Shown: one piece after another, positions 26,183-34,348 of the stretch
How the letters are laid out: every line of letters starts with the position of its first letter
Numbering within the stretch: position 1 is the first letter of the stretch
Assembly: GCA_030587405.1 (NCBI GenBank)
Contig: JAUQZD010000065.1
Span: 1-55,829 of the forward strand
DNA length: 55,829 nt
Reading direction: 5' to 3'
Source: Candidatus Freyrarchaeum guaymasense
Lineage (GTDB): Archaea; Asgardarchaeota; Jordarchaeia; Jordarchaeales; Freyrarchaeaceae
The notes under the pieces: model-generated
What the model saw: the letters and a program-made list of their open reading frames with translations, nothing else
The model's database searches: none
Told to the model about the DNA's origin: nothing
Program-made: the position numbers and the translations under genes

Positions 26183-26271
26183 TGGTGGGCGGGCCAGGAT
26201 TTGAACCTGGGACCTCCACGTCGTAAGCTTCGCCCTATTGTGTGGCGTCATAACCGCTAGACTACCCGCCC
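26183..26271 (-). tRNA. tRNA-Val (anticodon UAC) with a 13-nt non-canonical intron and encoded CCA
   Basis: The acceptor arms GGGCGGG (26271-26265) and CCCGCCC pair perfectly, followed by discriminator A (26186) and an encoded CCA (26185-26183). The T arm CCAGG/CCTGG encloses TTCAAAT. Removing 13 nt (26229-26241) gives a five-pair anticodon stem CCACG/CGTGG with loop CTTACGA, so the anticodon is UAC (Val). The D arm reads GTC...GAC with AGCGGTTA. Confidence 0.93.
26229..26241 (-). other. Intron in the anticodon stem of tRNA-Val
   Basis: The 13-nt intron lies between positions 30 and 31 of the mature tRNA, not at the usual 37/38. Exon CGCC (26247-26244) pairs with intron GGCG (26234-26231). 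The bulges are AC^A (26243-26241) and AA^G (26230-26228), a relaxed bulge-helix-loop substrate for the splicing endonuclease. Confidence 0.85.
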
Positions 26272-26377
26272 GCACTCAGGGTTTAGATTTTTGCCGCAGA
26301 TATAAATTTTTTATCCTCATTTTTCACTTAATAAGTTCAAGTGTTTTTTGCTGTTATAGTTTTGAATGAAGTATGGG

Positions 26378-26986
26378 GTGGTGTTTTTGTGGTTGTTTGG
26401 AAGGAGAAAGAAGGAGGATGTTGCTGAGAGGATTAGGAAGGAGGTTTCTAAGCAGGCTAAGAGGAATTTGCTGGAGAAGTTGATGAGCCTTATACCTGGC
26501 TATAAGTCTTGGTTTTTCCGGGCTGGCTAACATGGGTATAAGGCTAAGGAAGTTCGGAGAGAAACTGATAAAATACTTAGAAACTATGTTTATGGTGTGT
26601 TGAGGGAGTGCAGGTCAAATTTGAGCTTGGTTCAGGAGATGCTTATTGACTATGACCTTCGTGAGAGTTGGGATCAGATGGATAGGCTTATGGCGTTGCT
26701 TGACAGAGTTTCGGAGAGGATTAACCATGCTGATTACGGGTACTCCGGGTTTTTCGATGCCGTGAAGATTAGAGAGGAGGAGCTTGACAGGCTTTACGAG
26801 TTCGACGCGGGGGTTCTTGAGGATGTCGAGGTGTTTCGCAGGGATGTTTTAAGTCTTAAGGGACGAATGGAGCAAGGTAACTTTAAGGATGTTTATCAGC
26901 AGATCTTCAGGCTGAGGCGTACTCTTGATGACATCGATAAAAAAATTAGTGATAGAGAGAATTGTATGTTGAAGATTAAAGAGTGA
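26378..26986 (+). CDS. Coiled-coil protein upstream of SPFH gene, interrupted by an in-frame TAA (candidate intron)
   Basis: One reading frame runs from GTG 26378/26381 to the stop at 26986, with a single TAA at 26528. The product begins VFLWLFGRRKKEDVAERI, reaches SLIPGYK, and then nine extra codons including the stop precede GYKAKEVRRETDKILRNYVY. My recollection of related proteins is a continuous PGYxGYKxKExRRE stretch, which is what remains if bases 26507-26533 are removed. The rest is a long coiled coil. Its stop overlaps GTG 26983 of the SPFH gene frame. It is either split by an mRNA intron or disrupted by a 27-nt insertion. Confidence 0.6.
26507..26533 (+). other. Candidate second mRNA intron (27 nt)
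   Basis: Exon sequence CCTTATACC (26488-26496) pairs perfectly with GGTATAAGG (26535-26543), a 9-bp outer helix. TGGC (26497-26500) can pair with GCTA (26526-26529), and CTTGG (26508-26512) pairs with CCGGG (26518-26522) around a TTTTT loop. The proposed cuts AAG^T and CAT^G fall in the unpaired segments between helices. The bulges are larger than the standard three bases, so this is weaker than the selD case. Confidence 0.45.
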
Positions 26987-27003
26987 AAAAAGGAATAAAA
27001 GGA

Positions 27004-27963
27004 ATGAGTGGTGTAAGGTTGCCTAAGGTTATAGAGTGGAAGGGTGGTCGTGACGAGGTAGTTTGGAGGTATCCTAACGATAGGATAGAGTGGGGATCAA
27101 ACCTGATAGTTAGGGAGAACCAAGTGGCGGTCTTTTTTAGGGACGGGAAGGCATATGATGTTCTTGGTCCGGGAAGGCATCAACTAACGACGGCTAATCT
27201 TCCACTGATATCTAAGGTTATACAGAAGCTTCAAATGCTTGATAAGTCTGCTTTCGCAGCTGAGGTTATTTTTGTCTCAACATCTCAGTTTCAAGGGAGG
27301 TTTGGAGGGCAGGGACAGACGATGGACTTGGCTCCGTTAAAGTTTCATGGTACGTTCTGGTTTAAGGTTGAGGAACCAAAGCTTTTCGTTGTTGAAGTTG
27401 TTGGTAATGCTAATGCGTTCACCACCGATGCGGTAAACCAGTTCGTTAGGGGGTTCATACTGGAGAACGTGATAGATAGTCTTGCAGCATTTAGGTTGCA
27501 GGATGTTTTTACTCAGCTGGATGAAACGAGCATGAAGGTTAAAGTTAAAATTAGGGAGCAGTTCAGGAGGCTTGGCATAGACCTTATAGACTTAAGGTTT
27601 GAGGGAATGGATACTACACCGGAGTACAGGGAGAGGCTCTTCTGGCTGCAAACAGGCCAAGTTGCGGGTGAGAGGGCGAGGACGTTGGAAGCCGTTGAGA
27701 GAAGCGCGGAGGCTCTTGGGCGGTCTTCCGGAGCAGCCTTTGGGGCTGGGGTAGCTATCCTCCCACCGCTCCTACAGCAGCAGCCTCAACCTCAAAACTT
27801 TGTTATCTGTCCTAACTGTGGAGCGCAAAACCCTCAGAACGCAAAGTTCTGCAGTAACTGTGGGCAAAGAATAGCAAAAAGCGGAAGATTCTGTCCTCAG
27901 TGTGGATCGTCGGTTCCATTCAATGCCAGGTTCTGCCCTAACTGCGGAGCCAAGCTTACGTGA
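27004..27963 (+). CDS. SPFH-domain protein with C-terminal double zinc ribbon
   Basis: An SPFH/band-7 core covers about residues 20-225 (IVRENQVAVFFRDGKAYDVL, GPGRHQL, LRFEGMDTTPEYRERLFW). A hydrophobic, Gln-rich linker and two zinc ribbons follow: CPNCGAQNPQNAKFCSNCG and CPQCGSSVPFNARFCPNCG. Bacterial proteins of this build (YdjI type) localise to membranes in stress loci beside PspA-like coiled-coil proteins. Here too the gene before it encodes a coiled coil and the gene after it an HtpX protease. ATG 27004 follows AAAGGA; GTG 26983, overlapping the previous stop, is an alternative start. Confidence 0.85.
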   Translation: MSGVRLPKVIEWKGGRDEVVWRYPNDRIEWGSNLIVRENQVAVFFRDGKAYDVLGPGRHQLTTANLPLISKVIQKLQMLDKSAFAAEVIFVSTSQFQGRFGGQGQTMDLAPLKFHGTFWFKVEEPKLFVVEVVGNANAFTTDAVNQFVRGFILENVIDSLAAFRLQDVFTQLDETSMKVKVKIREQFRRLGIDLIDLRFEGMDTTPEYRERLFWLQTGQVAGERARTLEAVERSAEALGRSSGAAFGAGVAILPPLLQQQPQPQNFVICPNCGAQNPQNAKFCSNCGQRIAKSGRFCPQCGSSVPFNARFCPNCGAKLT

Positions 27964-28089
27964 AAAAATCCGGAGATAAGGAGGGCGGGGTGACGGACAC
28001 TTTCCCTCCTTTTTAGAGGTACTCTTTCTTTTATCTGCTTTAGTTTTCATGTTTGAGGGGGATTGCGTGCTTAGAAGGGGGGTGTGAAG

Positions 28090-28176
28090 GTGGCTAAAAG
28101 CATCTTGGGAGGCGTGTGTTCAAAGAGCGAGGACTTTAAGGGCCTTGTTAAAAAAGTAGGCGAATGTTTTACGTAG
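28090..28176 (+). CDS. Possible 28-residue small protein
   Basis: GTG 28090 opens a short frame (VAKSILGGVCSKSEDFKGLV) ending at 28176 in the gap between the SPFH gene and htpX. GAAGG lies directly before the start. Coding is plausible but unsupported by any family; the gap otherwise shows nothing. Confidence 0.2.
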   Translation: MAKSILGGVCSKSEDFKGLVKKVGECFT

Positions 28177-28205
28177 GGTGATTGCTTCGTGTGGACTTTT
28201 AATTT

Positions 28206-29504
28206 TTAGACGTATTTGTAGATGTTTTCTTTGGTGAAACGTCCTAGCCTAAGCTCTTTTTCTATCAGTGAGAGGAGGAGTATCCTTTTGAATGTTGGTG
28301 GATGTGTTGAGAAGAGCATGTTGAACTTATTCCATCTACTAACTTTCTCTGCTTCTTTCTCCATGGCTAGCTGAAGTTCTTTTTCGTCTAGGACTCCGTC
28401 TTTGTTGAGGTCGTATTCGTCCATTTTACTTATTATTTCTCCTATTTCTTTTGATGCCGTGGCAGGGTCTTCAACGAAAAATGCCCGTGCCCCGTGGACT
28501 TCCATGGGACGCGTGGAGAGGCCGTAGGCAATTTTTGCCAGGGCGCTTTTCATGTAAGATGGGTGGGTGAGGTATGCTGCGTAGACATCTGCGTAGAATT
28601 CACGCATCCTGCTTAAGTACCTCACGACCAAGAGCGTCACAATGTACGTAGCCATGGCTATTAGCCCGATGACGAATAGTATGATGGCTAATATCCCACC
28701 GGATCTTCTACTGTATGGCCTGTAGCTTAACCTTAAACCTGACATAGTGAAGGTCGCTATTATGAAGCACAATGTTGGAATCGCATTTAACAGTGTTAGT
28801 ACTATGCAGTCTTTATGTCTTAGGTGGCCGAGCTCATGGGATATGACCGCTTTAACCTCGTCTGCGTTAAGGTTTTCAAGTAATCCCTCGGTGACCGCTA
28901 GGGTTGCCCCCCTTATCGTCCTTCCAAAAACACATGCGTTAGGGACGGGATACGGTGCTACAGCAATCTTGGGTTTTGGAATACCGCTTTTCCTCGACAA
29001 CTCCTCCACAACGGAGTGGAGCCATGGCGCTTCCTCGCTTGCTACGTATTTTAAGCTGAGAGACTTGGCAGCTACGGAGGGGCCAATAAACCACTCGAAG
29101 AGCATGAACATGCCTGTAAGAAACGCGAGCCCTCCTAAAGTATATGGCTCAAGCCATGATGTAGCCGCTAGATTCCATTGAACACCTTGCGTAACCTCGT
29201 TAATGAGCGTGTTTATCGCCCAGTAAGTGTCCTGGAGGTCCTGTTGGAGATTTGTGAAATCCCAGTTTTCCTGCAGCGGGAGGAGAGCATTTAAACTTAA
29301 CCCGCTTCCAAAAGTAAATTTCCCGGTTATCTCCCTGACCATTTCTCCGATATAATTTCCTGCATTAAAAATAAGGTCTAGCAGCGCGGAGCCGAAAACA
29401 GCCCTGAACGCCACGTTTACCCCCATGAGAAAGATGAAGGTTAAAGCGGACATTGCTAAGAGAGCCATCGCCATCCGCGCCTTAAGGAACACTAAATGCC
29501 CCAT
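28206..29504 (-). CDS. htpX: HtpX-type M48 membrane protease with an EF-hand loop
   Basis: An integral membrane zinc protease that degrades damaged membrane proteins. The catalytic motif VISHELGHLRHKD and the downstream third zinc ligand (REFYAD) are present, with two hydrophobic hairpins around them. Counting from ATG 29504, residues about 365-376 read DLNKDGVLDEKE, a complete 12-residue EF-hand calcium loop with acidic or polar ligands at positions 1, 3, 5 and 12, inside the C-terminal soluble part. I know of no such loop in ordinary HtpX. ATG 29504 is chosen over TTG 29537 because GAGAGGAGG precedes it at nine bases. An insert of about 75 residues between the first two membrane segments is also unusual. 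Confidence 0.88.
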   Translation of the reverse strand: MGHLVFLKARMAMALLAMSALTFIFLMGVNVAFRAVFGSALLDLIFNAGNYIGEMVREITGKFTFGSGLSLNALLPLQENWDFTNLQQDLQDTYWAINTLINEVTQGVQWNLAATSWLEPYTLGGLAFLTGMFMLFEWFIGPSVAAKSLSLKYVASEEAPWLHSVVEELSRKSGIPKPKIAVAPYPVPNACVFGRTIRGATLAVTEGLLENLNADEVKAVISHELGHLRHKDCIVLTLLNAIPTLCFIIATFTMSGLRLSYRPYSRRSGGILAIILFVIGLIAMATYIVTLLVVRYLSRMREFYADVYAAYLTHPSYMKSALAKIAYGLSTRPMEVHGARAFFVEDPATASKEIGEIISKMDEYDLNKDGVLDEKELQLAMEKEAEKVSRWNKFNMLFSTHPPTFKRILLLSLIEKELRLGRFTKENIYKYV

Positions 29505-29642
29505 TAATGACGGCCTCCTCTCCAGACCATCCTTCAAACCATTCTACACTATAAATTCCAGAAAGTAATTTAGAGTCAACGTGGGTATTAAGTTTTTAGT
29601 AAAAGGAATAGCACACTGGTACTCCTTGGCGAGGTGTAAATT

Positions 29643-30392
29643 TTGAAAATTGTAATTAAGTGTGAGCATTGTGGGGCACCACTTGATTACAATGCTGGAG
29701 ATTATGTTGCTACATGTAAATACTGTGGATACACGACTATTCTGACGTACGAGAAGCCTTTCACACTGGAGCACGCGCTTCTCCCGGTTAATGTTGAGAA
29801 GGGTGATGTTGCCGAGATAGTTAGGGAATGGATGGATTCAAGCTTCCTAGCTCCTAAGCTGCTTTCCAAACGTGCTAAAATTAGGGATGCTGTATTGTTC
29901 ATTTATCCTTTCTGGGTGGTTCCTATAGAGGCAACTACGAGGTTTAAGGGTATTTTCGAGCGTTTGGGACCGGGATACGTGAGGGAGGGCACCGTAAGTG
30001 GGAGTTACGACTGGGTTATAATAGCGCAGAGGGCTTCAAAGTTTCCAACAAGGGAGTATGATGTCCCACTTCAAGGAAAAATACCCTACGACTTCACGAA
30101 AATTCCGGAGTACGCTAGGGTCCTCAATGCAGAGTTCGGTGAGGAAGAGGCGGTAGAGAGGGCGAAAAGCGAGGTGGTGGAACACCACTTATATCTTGCA
30201 AGGAGGGAAGTCGACAAAATAATCGAGCATGAAACAGATTTTACAATTAAGGACACATACTACCTTCACGCTCCAATATGGGACGTAACCTACACGTACA
30301 AACGTAAAAGGTATAAGGTGCTGGTCGACGGATCTGAAGGAAAAATAATAGTGGGGGAGCTGCCCACACCCGGACTTTTCGACATCTTTTGA
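29643..30392 (+). CDS. Zinc-ribbon protein of unknown function
   Basis: A 249-residue protein starting with an N-terminal four-cysteine zinc ribbon (CEHCGAPLDYNAGDYVATCK, then YCG). A large mixed domain follows, with repeated aromatic-rich strands (FIYPFWVVPIEATTRFKG, YYLHAPIWDVTYTYKRKR). The start is TTG 29643 with GAGGTG six bases upstream. Similar zinc-ribbon proteins occur near SPFH and stress genes, which fits the neighbours. It is divergent from htpX. Confidence 0.65.
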   Translation: MKIVIKCEHCGAPLDYNAGDYVATCKYCGYTTILTYEKPFTLEHALLPVNVEKGDVAEIVREWMDSSFLAPKLLSKRAKIRDAVLFIYPFWVVPIEATTRFKGIFERLGPGYVREGTVSGSYDWVIIAQRASKFPTREYDVPLQGKIPYDFTKIPEYARVLNAEFGEEEAVERAKSEVVEHHLYLARREVDKIIEHETDFTIKDTYYLHAPIWDVTYTYKRKRYKVLVDGSEGKIIVGELPTPGLFDIF

Positions 30393-30453
30393 AAGTTAGC
30401 TCCTAAAAACTTTAGTTTTCTATAAAAAGACTTGAAGATGGATTAGGATGAAG

Positions 30454-30615
30454 AACTCCTAAAAGGGGGTTAAATGGAGTTAGGAGTTTGAGGGGAAGCC
30501 ATCCTTTTGAGCTACTAAACTCTGCCTGAGTGAGGAGCGTTCCTAGAATAGAGTTTATGTGAAGATTGTGGAGTGGAAGCCGTCTTCCATTGGTTCAAGC
30601 CGTAGGCCTCTCCAC
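30454..30615. ncRNA. Structured intergenic region, possible non-coding RNA
   Basis: The gap 30393-30659 between convergent genes holds two separate folds. AACTCCTAA (30454-30462) pairs with TTAGGAGTT (30480-30488). GTGGAG (30568-30573) pairs with CTCCAC (30610-30615) and encloses GGAAG/CTTCC (30575-30579 with 30584-30588) and a GGTTCAAGCC hairpin, a small branched structure. It lacks a tRNA layout or C/D boxes. It could be a convergent terminator region or an uncharacterised RNA; the strand is undecided. Confidence 0.3.
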
Positions 30616-30659
30616 CTTAAGGTTTCCCCTTCCGCTGGAGTTGGAATGAGTAGGAATGG

Positions 30660-31382
30660 TTACAGGAAAAGAGGGGTTAGCCGAGTTAGTATGGCTGTTG
30701 ACTCGAGCATTAGGTACCTGGCAAGGAGAGCTAGTGCGATGCCGATTAGTATGAGGCCGTTGATAACAAGCCATGTTTTTGTTTTCCCCTCAGGTAAGGT
30801 GTGCCTTTCCCTCTTATCTGTTTTTATGCTCCACCAGAAATGGATCAGGTAACTTCCCGACAGCCGTTTTGAGAATTCACTTAGAATCATTCCTCTAATA
30901 GCGCTGTCAGCCATTCTGACCGCAAGCTCCACGTATTTTCCCTCCTTACTTAGCTCTTCAATTGGGACGCTTGGAAACACGTCTATGAGGAGGTGTGACG
31001 CCGCTGCGAAGATAAGGGGTATCACTGCTAGGAGGAGAGCTGATGCTAGACGCACTTCTTGAAGGAATGTGGGTGTGAAGCTTGCAGCTAAAACCACTAT
31101 AGCGGGGATCGCGGGGATTATAGCTGAATGCGTGAGAAAGTCTCTATGGTGCATCCACGTTATTGCATGGTCGAAATCCGCTATTTCAGCACCCGTCAGG
31201 CATAGGAAGAAGGCTATGGTTAACCATACTATGTCCTTTGAGGAGAACGTGTTCACAGTTGGTATGATCATCCCGGCAAACACCGTTAACGTCCAAGTTC
31301 CCAGATACCATTTATAATATGCAGCCGTGAAGATCACAAAAACTATGACGCCAAACAGGAGATGATATTTCCTAGCCGCCAT
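30660..31382 (-). CDS. YdjM/DUF457-type membrane-bound metal-dependent hydrolase
   Basis: A 240-residue membrane protein with the family metal motifs: DFDHAITWMHHRDFLTHSAI near residue 70 and SHLLIDVFPS near residue 130, in hydrophobic surroundings. The family is assigned as a putative metal-dependent hydrolase; substrates are unknown. The start ATG 31382 has GGAGGTT nine bases upstream. It stands alone on its strand. Confidence 0.8.
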   Translation of the reverse strand: MAARKYHLLFGVIVFVIFTAAYYKWYLGTWTLTVFAGMIIPTVNTFSSKDIVWLTIAFFLCLTGAEIADFDHAITWMHHRDFLTHSAIIPAIPAIVVLAASFTPTFLQEVRLASALLLAVIPLIFAAASHLLIDVFPSVPIEELSKEGKYVELAVRMADSAIRGMILSEFSKRLSGSYLIHFWWSIKTDKRERHTLPEGKTKTWLVINGLILIGIALALLARYLMLESTAILTRLTPLFL

Positions 31383-31602
31383 CTAACATTAAACCTCCTC
31401 TTTACTTTCAAAACTGCTTCTTACCTTTTTAAGATGCTGCATACATTAAAATCTTCTGTTTATTGTGTACTTTCGCTAATAAGCTAAATGTAAAGTGTAT
31501 TGAAGGGGGTGATAAAAAGCAAACGCAAATTGGAAACGTGTAAAGACCGCTAAGGAATAAAGTTAAAAAAATGAACTCAAATTTTGTTTTGGAGGGGTTC
31601 GT

Positions 31603-32325
31603 GTGCACTGGTTAACCCGCGTCGTCAACGGAAACATAGATGAAGGGGTTCATAGGAGGTTTGTTAAATATTCTGTCGGAGAGTTTGACGGCCCTTGGTT
31701 GGAGGTTTCGGTTCGAGGTAGAAATGTGGTTTTGAGAGGGGATGTAGGCTATGAGGATTTCATCGGATGGTTTCTTTTGACTACGGTTGATGAAAACGAG
31801 GAATGTGATGTTAAGGGCGTTATTATAGGTAAGGCTTGTGTCGAGGAGATGAAGGAGTATGGGGGGAAGGTTAGCGTAAAAGGAGAGGTGCATAAGATTA
31901 ATGTCGAGTTTTCCTGCAGGGTTGGCGAGTTAAGAGAGGTCTATGAGAGGTATGCGGACGAATGCGTCTTAATGTTGAACATTAAAACAAGGCAGGGGAG
32001 TGTGCGTTCAAAAAGGAAGTTAGAATATAAAGGGTTTGAGGAGGAAAGAAGGGAGTTCTGCGTTGGCAGGCTTAAACTAAGTGAGGAAGGTGTTAAGAGG
32101 ATCGTTGAGGAAGTCGCCCCAGATTTCCTAAAGGAGATCAGGTTGCCATTCAAATCACTGCTCTTAGAGAACAAGTTTATAGTAGAAGAGATAATTTTCC
32201 CTGAGAACAGGGAGAGGCTTTCAGCAAGGGAGGTAAGGTTACGGTCAAAGAGACGGGGAAGGGTTAAACGTACTCTTCATGTGGATGGGGAAACGTTCTC
32301 TAATGAGGTTGAGTTCACGGCTTAG
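31603..32325 (+). CDS. Hypothetical archaeal protein
   Basis: 240 residues with no recognised domain, highly charged and rich in predicted beta strands (WLEVSVRGRNVVLRGDVG). It has no membrane segment and no cysteine motif. A strong GGAGGGG site precedes GTG 31603. It converges with the longin-like gene at 32322 and overlaps it by four bases. The codon pattern is normal, so I believe it is real. Confidence 0.65.
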   Translation: MHWLTRVVNGNIDEGVHRRFVKYSVGEFDGPWLEVSVRGRNVVLRGDVGYEDFIGWFLLTTVDENEECDVKGVIIGKACVEEMKEYGGKVSVKGEVHKINVEFSCRVGELREVYERYADECVLMLNIKTRQGSVRSKRKLEYKGFEEERREFCVGRLKLSEEGVKRIVEEVAPDFLKEIRLPFKSLLLENKFIVEEIIFPENRERLSAREVRLRSKRRGRVKRTLHVDGETFSNEVEFTA

Positions 32326-32792
32326 CCTCCTCCTTTCAGCACATATTTCTTATAGATTGAAGGCAACTTCTTGGGATTCCTAGCCTTCATGAACTCTAGT
32401 GCTATTTTTCGGAGAGTATCAAACCAGTCACTTGACTTCTCCTCCTTGTGAAGGAGAAGGGCGAAGCATTTTTTAACGCCACCTTGATCAACAAGGTAGC
32501 TCACCACCTTTCTTCCTGATGCTTGAAAGGCAACCCGAGGCGTATACGTGTTTAAGTCTCCCTGGAAGTGGGCTGAGAAAATCTGGGTTATGAAGCCTGG
32601 CGGAACGTTTAGCTTTGCAGGGAAGGAAGCCTCTAAGTAAGCACCCAGCTTTTTACCCCAGCTGATCACGAGCAAACCCGCGGGAATTTCGTCGGCCTCC
32701 TTGACCTTTAATGGAGTAATTGGTTGCCTATCCTTCTTTACTTGAACTGGCTTATTAGTTTTTGTTTGCGACGTTTTACGGGGTTTTCGCAA
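32322..32792 (-). CDS. Single-domain longin-like protein, paralogue of the 39.1-kb gene
   Basis: A 156-residue protein with a basic N-tail of about 35 residues and one compact domain. Its start, GLLVISWGKKLGAYLEASFP, aligns with GMIVVRWDNRLGAVLEARYP in the larger protein of the GTPase operon, and the similarity continues to the end of the domain (CFALLLHKEE versus YVALLLTPEE). The fold is probably longin/roadblock-like. It may be a free partner or adaptor of the GTPase system 5 kb away. The start is TTG 32792; the true start could be downstream, because the aspartokinase TATA box lies there. Confidence 0.6.
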   Translation of the reverse strand: MRKPRKTSQTKTNKPVQVKKDRQPITPLKVKEADEIPAGLLVISWGKKLGAYLEASFPAKLNVPPGFITQIFSAHFQGDLNTYTPRVAFQASGRKVVSYLVDQGGVKKCFALLLHKEEKSSDWFDTLRKIALEFMKARNPKKLPSIYKKYVLKGGG

Positions 32793-32794
32793 GC

Positions 32795-32805
32795 TTTATA
32801 TTTTT
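32795..32805 (+). promoter_or_regulatory. TATA box of the threonine operon
   Basis: TTTATATTTTT lies about 40 bases before the aspartokinase ATG at 32838, leaving room for a short leader carrying GAGGTGG. This argues against the longer open frame from 32724 as the true start. Confidence 0.55.
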
Positions 32806-32837
32806 ACTTGCTTGCCTCAGTAGAGGTGGGGTTAAAA

Positions 32838-34250
32838 ATGAGGGTTAGCAGGGTTGTCATGAAGTTCGGCGGTAGCTGCTTGAGGAATTCCGAGTCGTTC
32901 AGGAGGGTTTCCGACATAGTTAAGGAGTACAGTGGACACCAGATCGTATTGGTTCCTTCCGCACTATCAGGGGTTACAGACCAGCTTATTAAGGCGGCTG
33001 ATAAAGCAAGTAGGAGGGAAGACGTCAAGCCTGGCGTCGACGAAATCCTAAGAAAGCACTTGAAAGTAGCGGGTGAAGCCATAAGGGACGGAGACATTAT
33101 GAGAAACGTTATGGAGAGCGTAGAAAGGCTATGTGAGAACCTTAGGGGGGCACTAGGTAAGGTTGAAAGGGAAGGATTAAAGCAGTCCATTCTTGCGTTC
33201 ATAGAGGGGTTTGGGGAAAAGTTTTCGAGCGTTATCCTTGAAGGGTTTTTAAAGGATGAGGGACTTAACGTTAAGAGGGTTGATGCTGAGGAAGTGATAT
33301 TAGCGTTCAACAATTACCTTAACGCCCTTCCTCTTTTAGAGGAGACAGCGGCGAACGTTAAGGAGAAAATTGTTCCACTCCTTGAAAGAGGGGTAATCCC
33401 TATAGTTCCGGGATTTATATGTAAGAACGTTGACGGGACACCGGCCGTACTTGGCAGAGGCGGAAGCGACTTTACTGCAACAATACTTGCTTATGGCTTG
33501 AAGGATGACAGAAGCGATGTCAAAGTGATCCTGTGGAAGGACGTTGACGGATTGCTTACAGCTAACCCGGAGTACGAGGAGAACTGCAGGTTAATTAAGA
33601 CGATTTCCTACGCTGAAGCGAAGGAGTTAGCCTTTTTTGGGGCTAAACTCCTCCATCCTCTCTGCCTTATCCCGGCAGAGAGGAAGGGGATCTCGCTTGA
33701 AATAAGGAATTTCTGGAAGGCTGAATCTGAAGAGTATACTACCATTTCAAGCATAGTGGAGTCTAGGGCAGAGGTGGTGAAGGCTGTCTCAGGAATAGAG
33801 AAGGTGACCATGATAACCGTTGAGGGAGAGGCAATGGTTTCAAGACCGGGAACTGCAGCTAAACTTTTCACGTTAATGGGGGAAGAAAATGTTAACATTA
33901 GGATGATATCTCAATCGTCCTCGGAGAACAATATAACTCTAGTTATAGATTCGGCTGACAAGGAGAAAGCTGTTGAGGCAATAAAAAGATCCGACTTCTT
34001 CGGAAGCCACTGGATCAAAGTGAACGTTGAAGACGATGTAGGGTTGCTGAGCGTCATAGGGGCGGGAATGAAGAACACCCCCGGGATAGCTGCTAGAGTA
34101 TGTTCGGCTCTTGGAAGGAAGAGTATAAACATAAGGGCAATAGCCCAAGGAAGCAGTGAGCTTAACATAACACTTGTCGTTTCTAGGAAAGATCTAAGGG
34201 ATGCTGTTAGGGCGATCCACTCAGAGTTTCAGCTTGGCTCGGAGGGGTAA
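32838..34250 (+). CDS. lysC: Aspartokinase with two ACT domains
   Basis: Phosphorylates aspartate, the first step towards threonine, methionine and lysine. It has 470 residues: a kinase domain opening VVMKFGGSCLRN, a substrate/ATP region GRGGSDFTATILAYG, then two ACT domains (MVSRPGTAAKLFTLMGEENV and the repeat near NTPGIAARVCSALG), which typically give feedback inhibition by end products. ATG 32838 is preceded by GAGGTGG at eight bases. It heads a cluster with an ACT protein, homoserine dehydrogenase and threonine synthase, so threonine synthesis is its likely main task. Confidence 0.93.
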   Translation: MRVSRVVMKFGGSCLRNSESFRRVSDIVKEYSGHQIVLVPSALSGVTDQLIKAADKASRREDVKPGVDEILRKHLKVAGEAIRDGDIMRNVMESVERLCENLRGALGKVEREGLKQSILAFIEGFGEKFSSVILEGFLKDEGLNVKRVDAEEVILAFNNYLNALPLLEETAANVKEKIVPLLERGVIPIVPGFICKNVDGTPAVLGRGGSDFTATILAYGLKDDRSDVKVILWKDVDGLLTANPEYEENCRLIKTISYAEAKELAFFGAKLLHPLCLIPAERKGISLEIRNFWKAESEEYTTISSIVESRAEVVKAVSGIEKVTMITVEGEAMVSRPGTAAKLFTLMGEENVNIRMISQSSSENNITLVIDSADKEKAVEAIKRSDFFGSHWIKVNVEDDVGLLSVIGAGMKNTPGIAARVCSALGRKSINIRAIAQGSSELNITLVVSRKDLRDAVRAIHSEFQLGSEG

Positions 34251-34348
34251 TGAAGGTGAGAGGAGTAATGGATTATGCTTGTTAGAACAGCTCATCAATA
34301 CCAGTAGACTTGAAGCCTAGACTCTACGATTCTGACGTAGACGCTAAC

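Noticed and set aside
26507..26533. Readthrough or Sec coding at the TAA in the coiled-coil gene
   Set aside because: Sec uses UGA, not UAA, and there is no SECIS-like hairpin near; an intron or insertion explains it better.
30559..30852. ORF across the structured gap and the start of the antisense membrane gene
   Set aside because: Most of it lies opposite the DUF457-type gene, and its free part is RNA-like inverted repeat.
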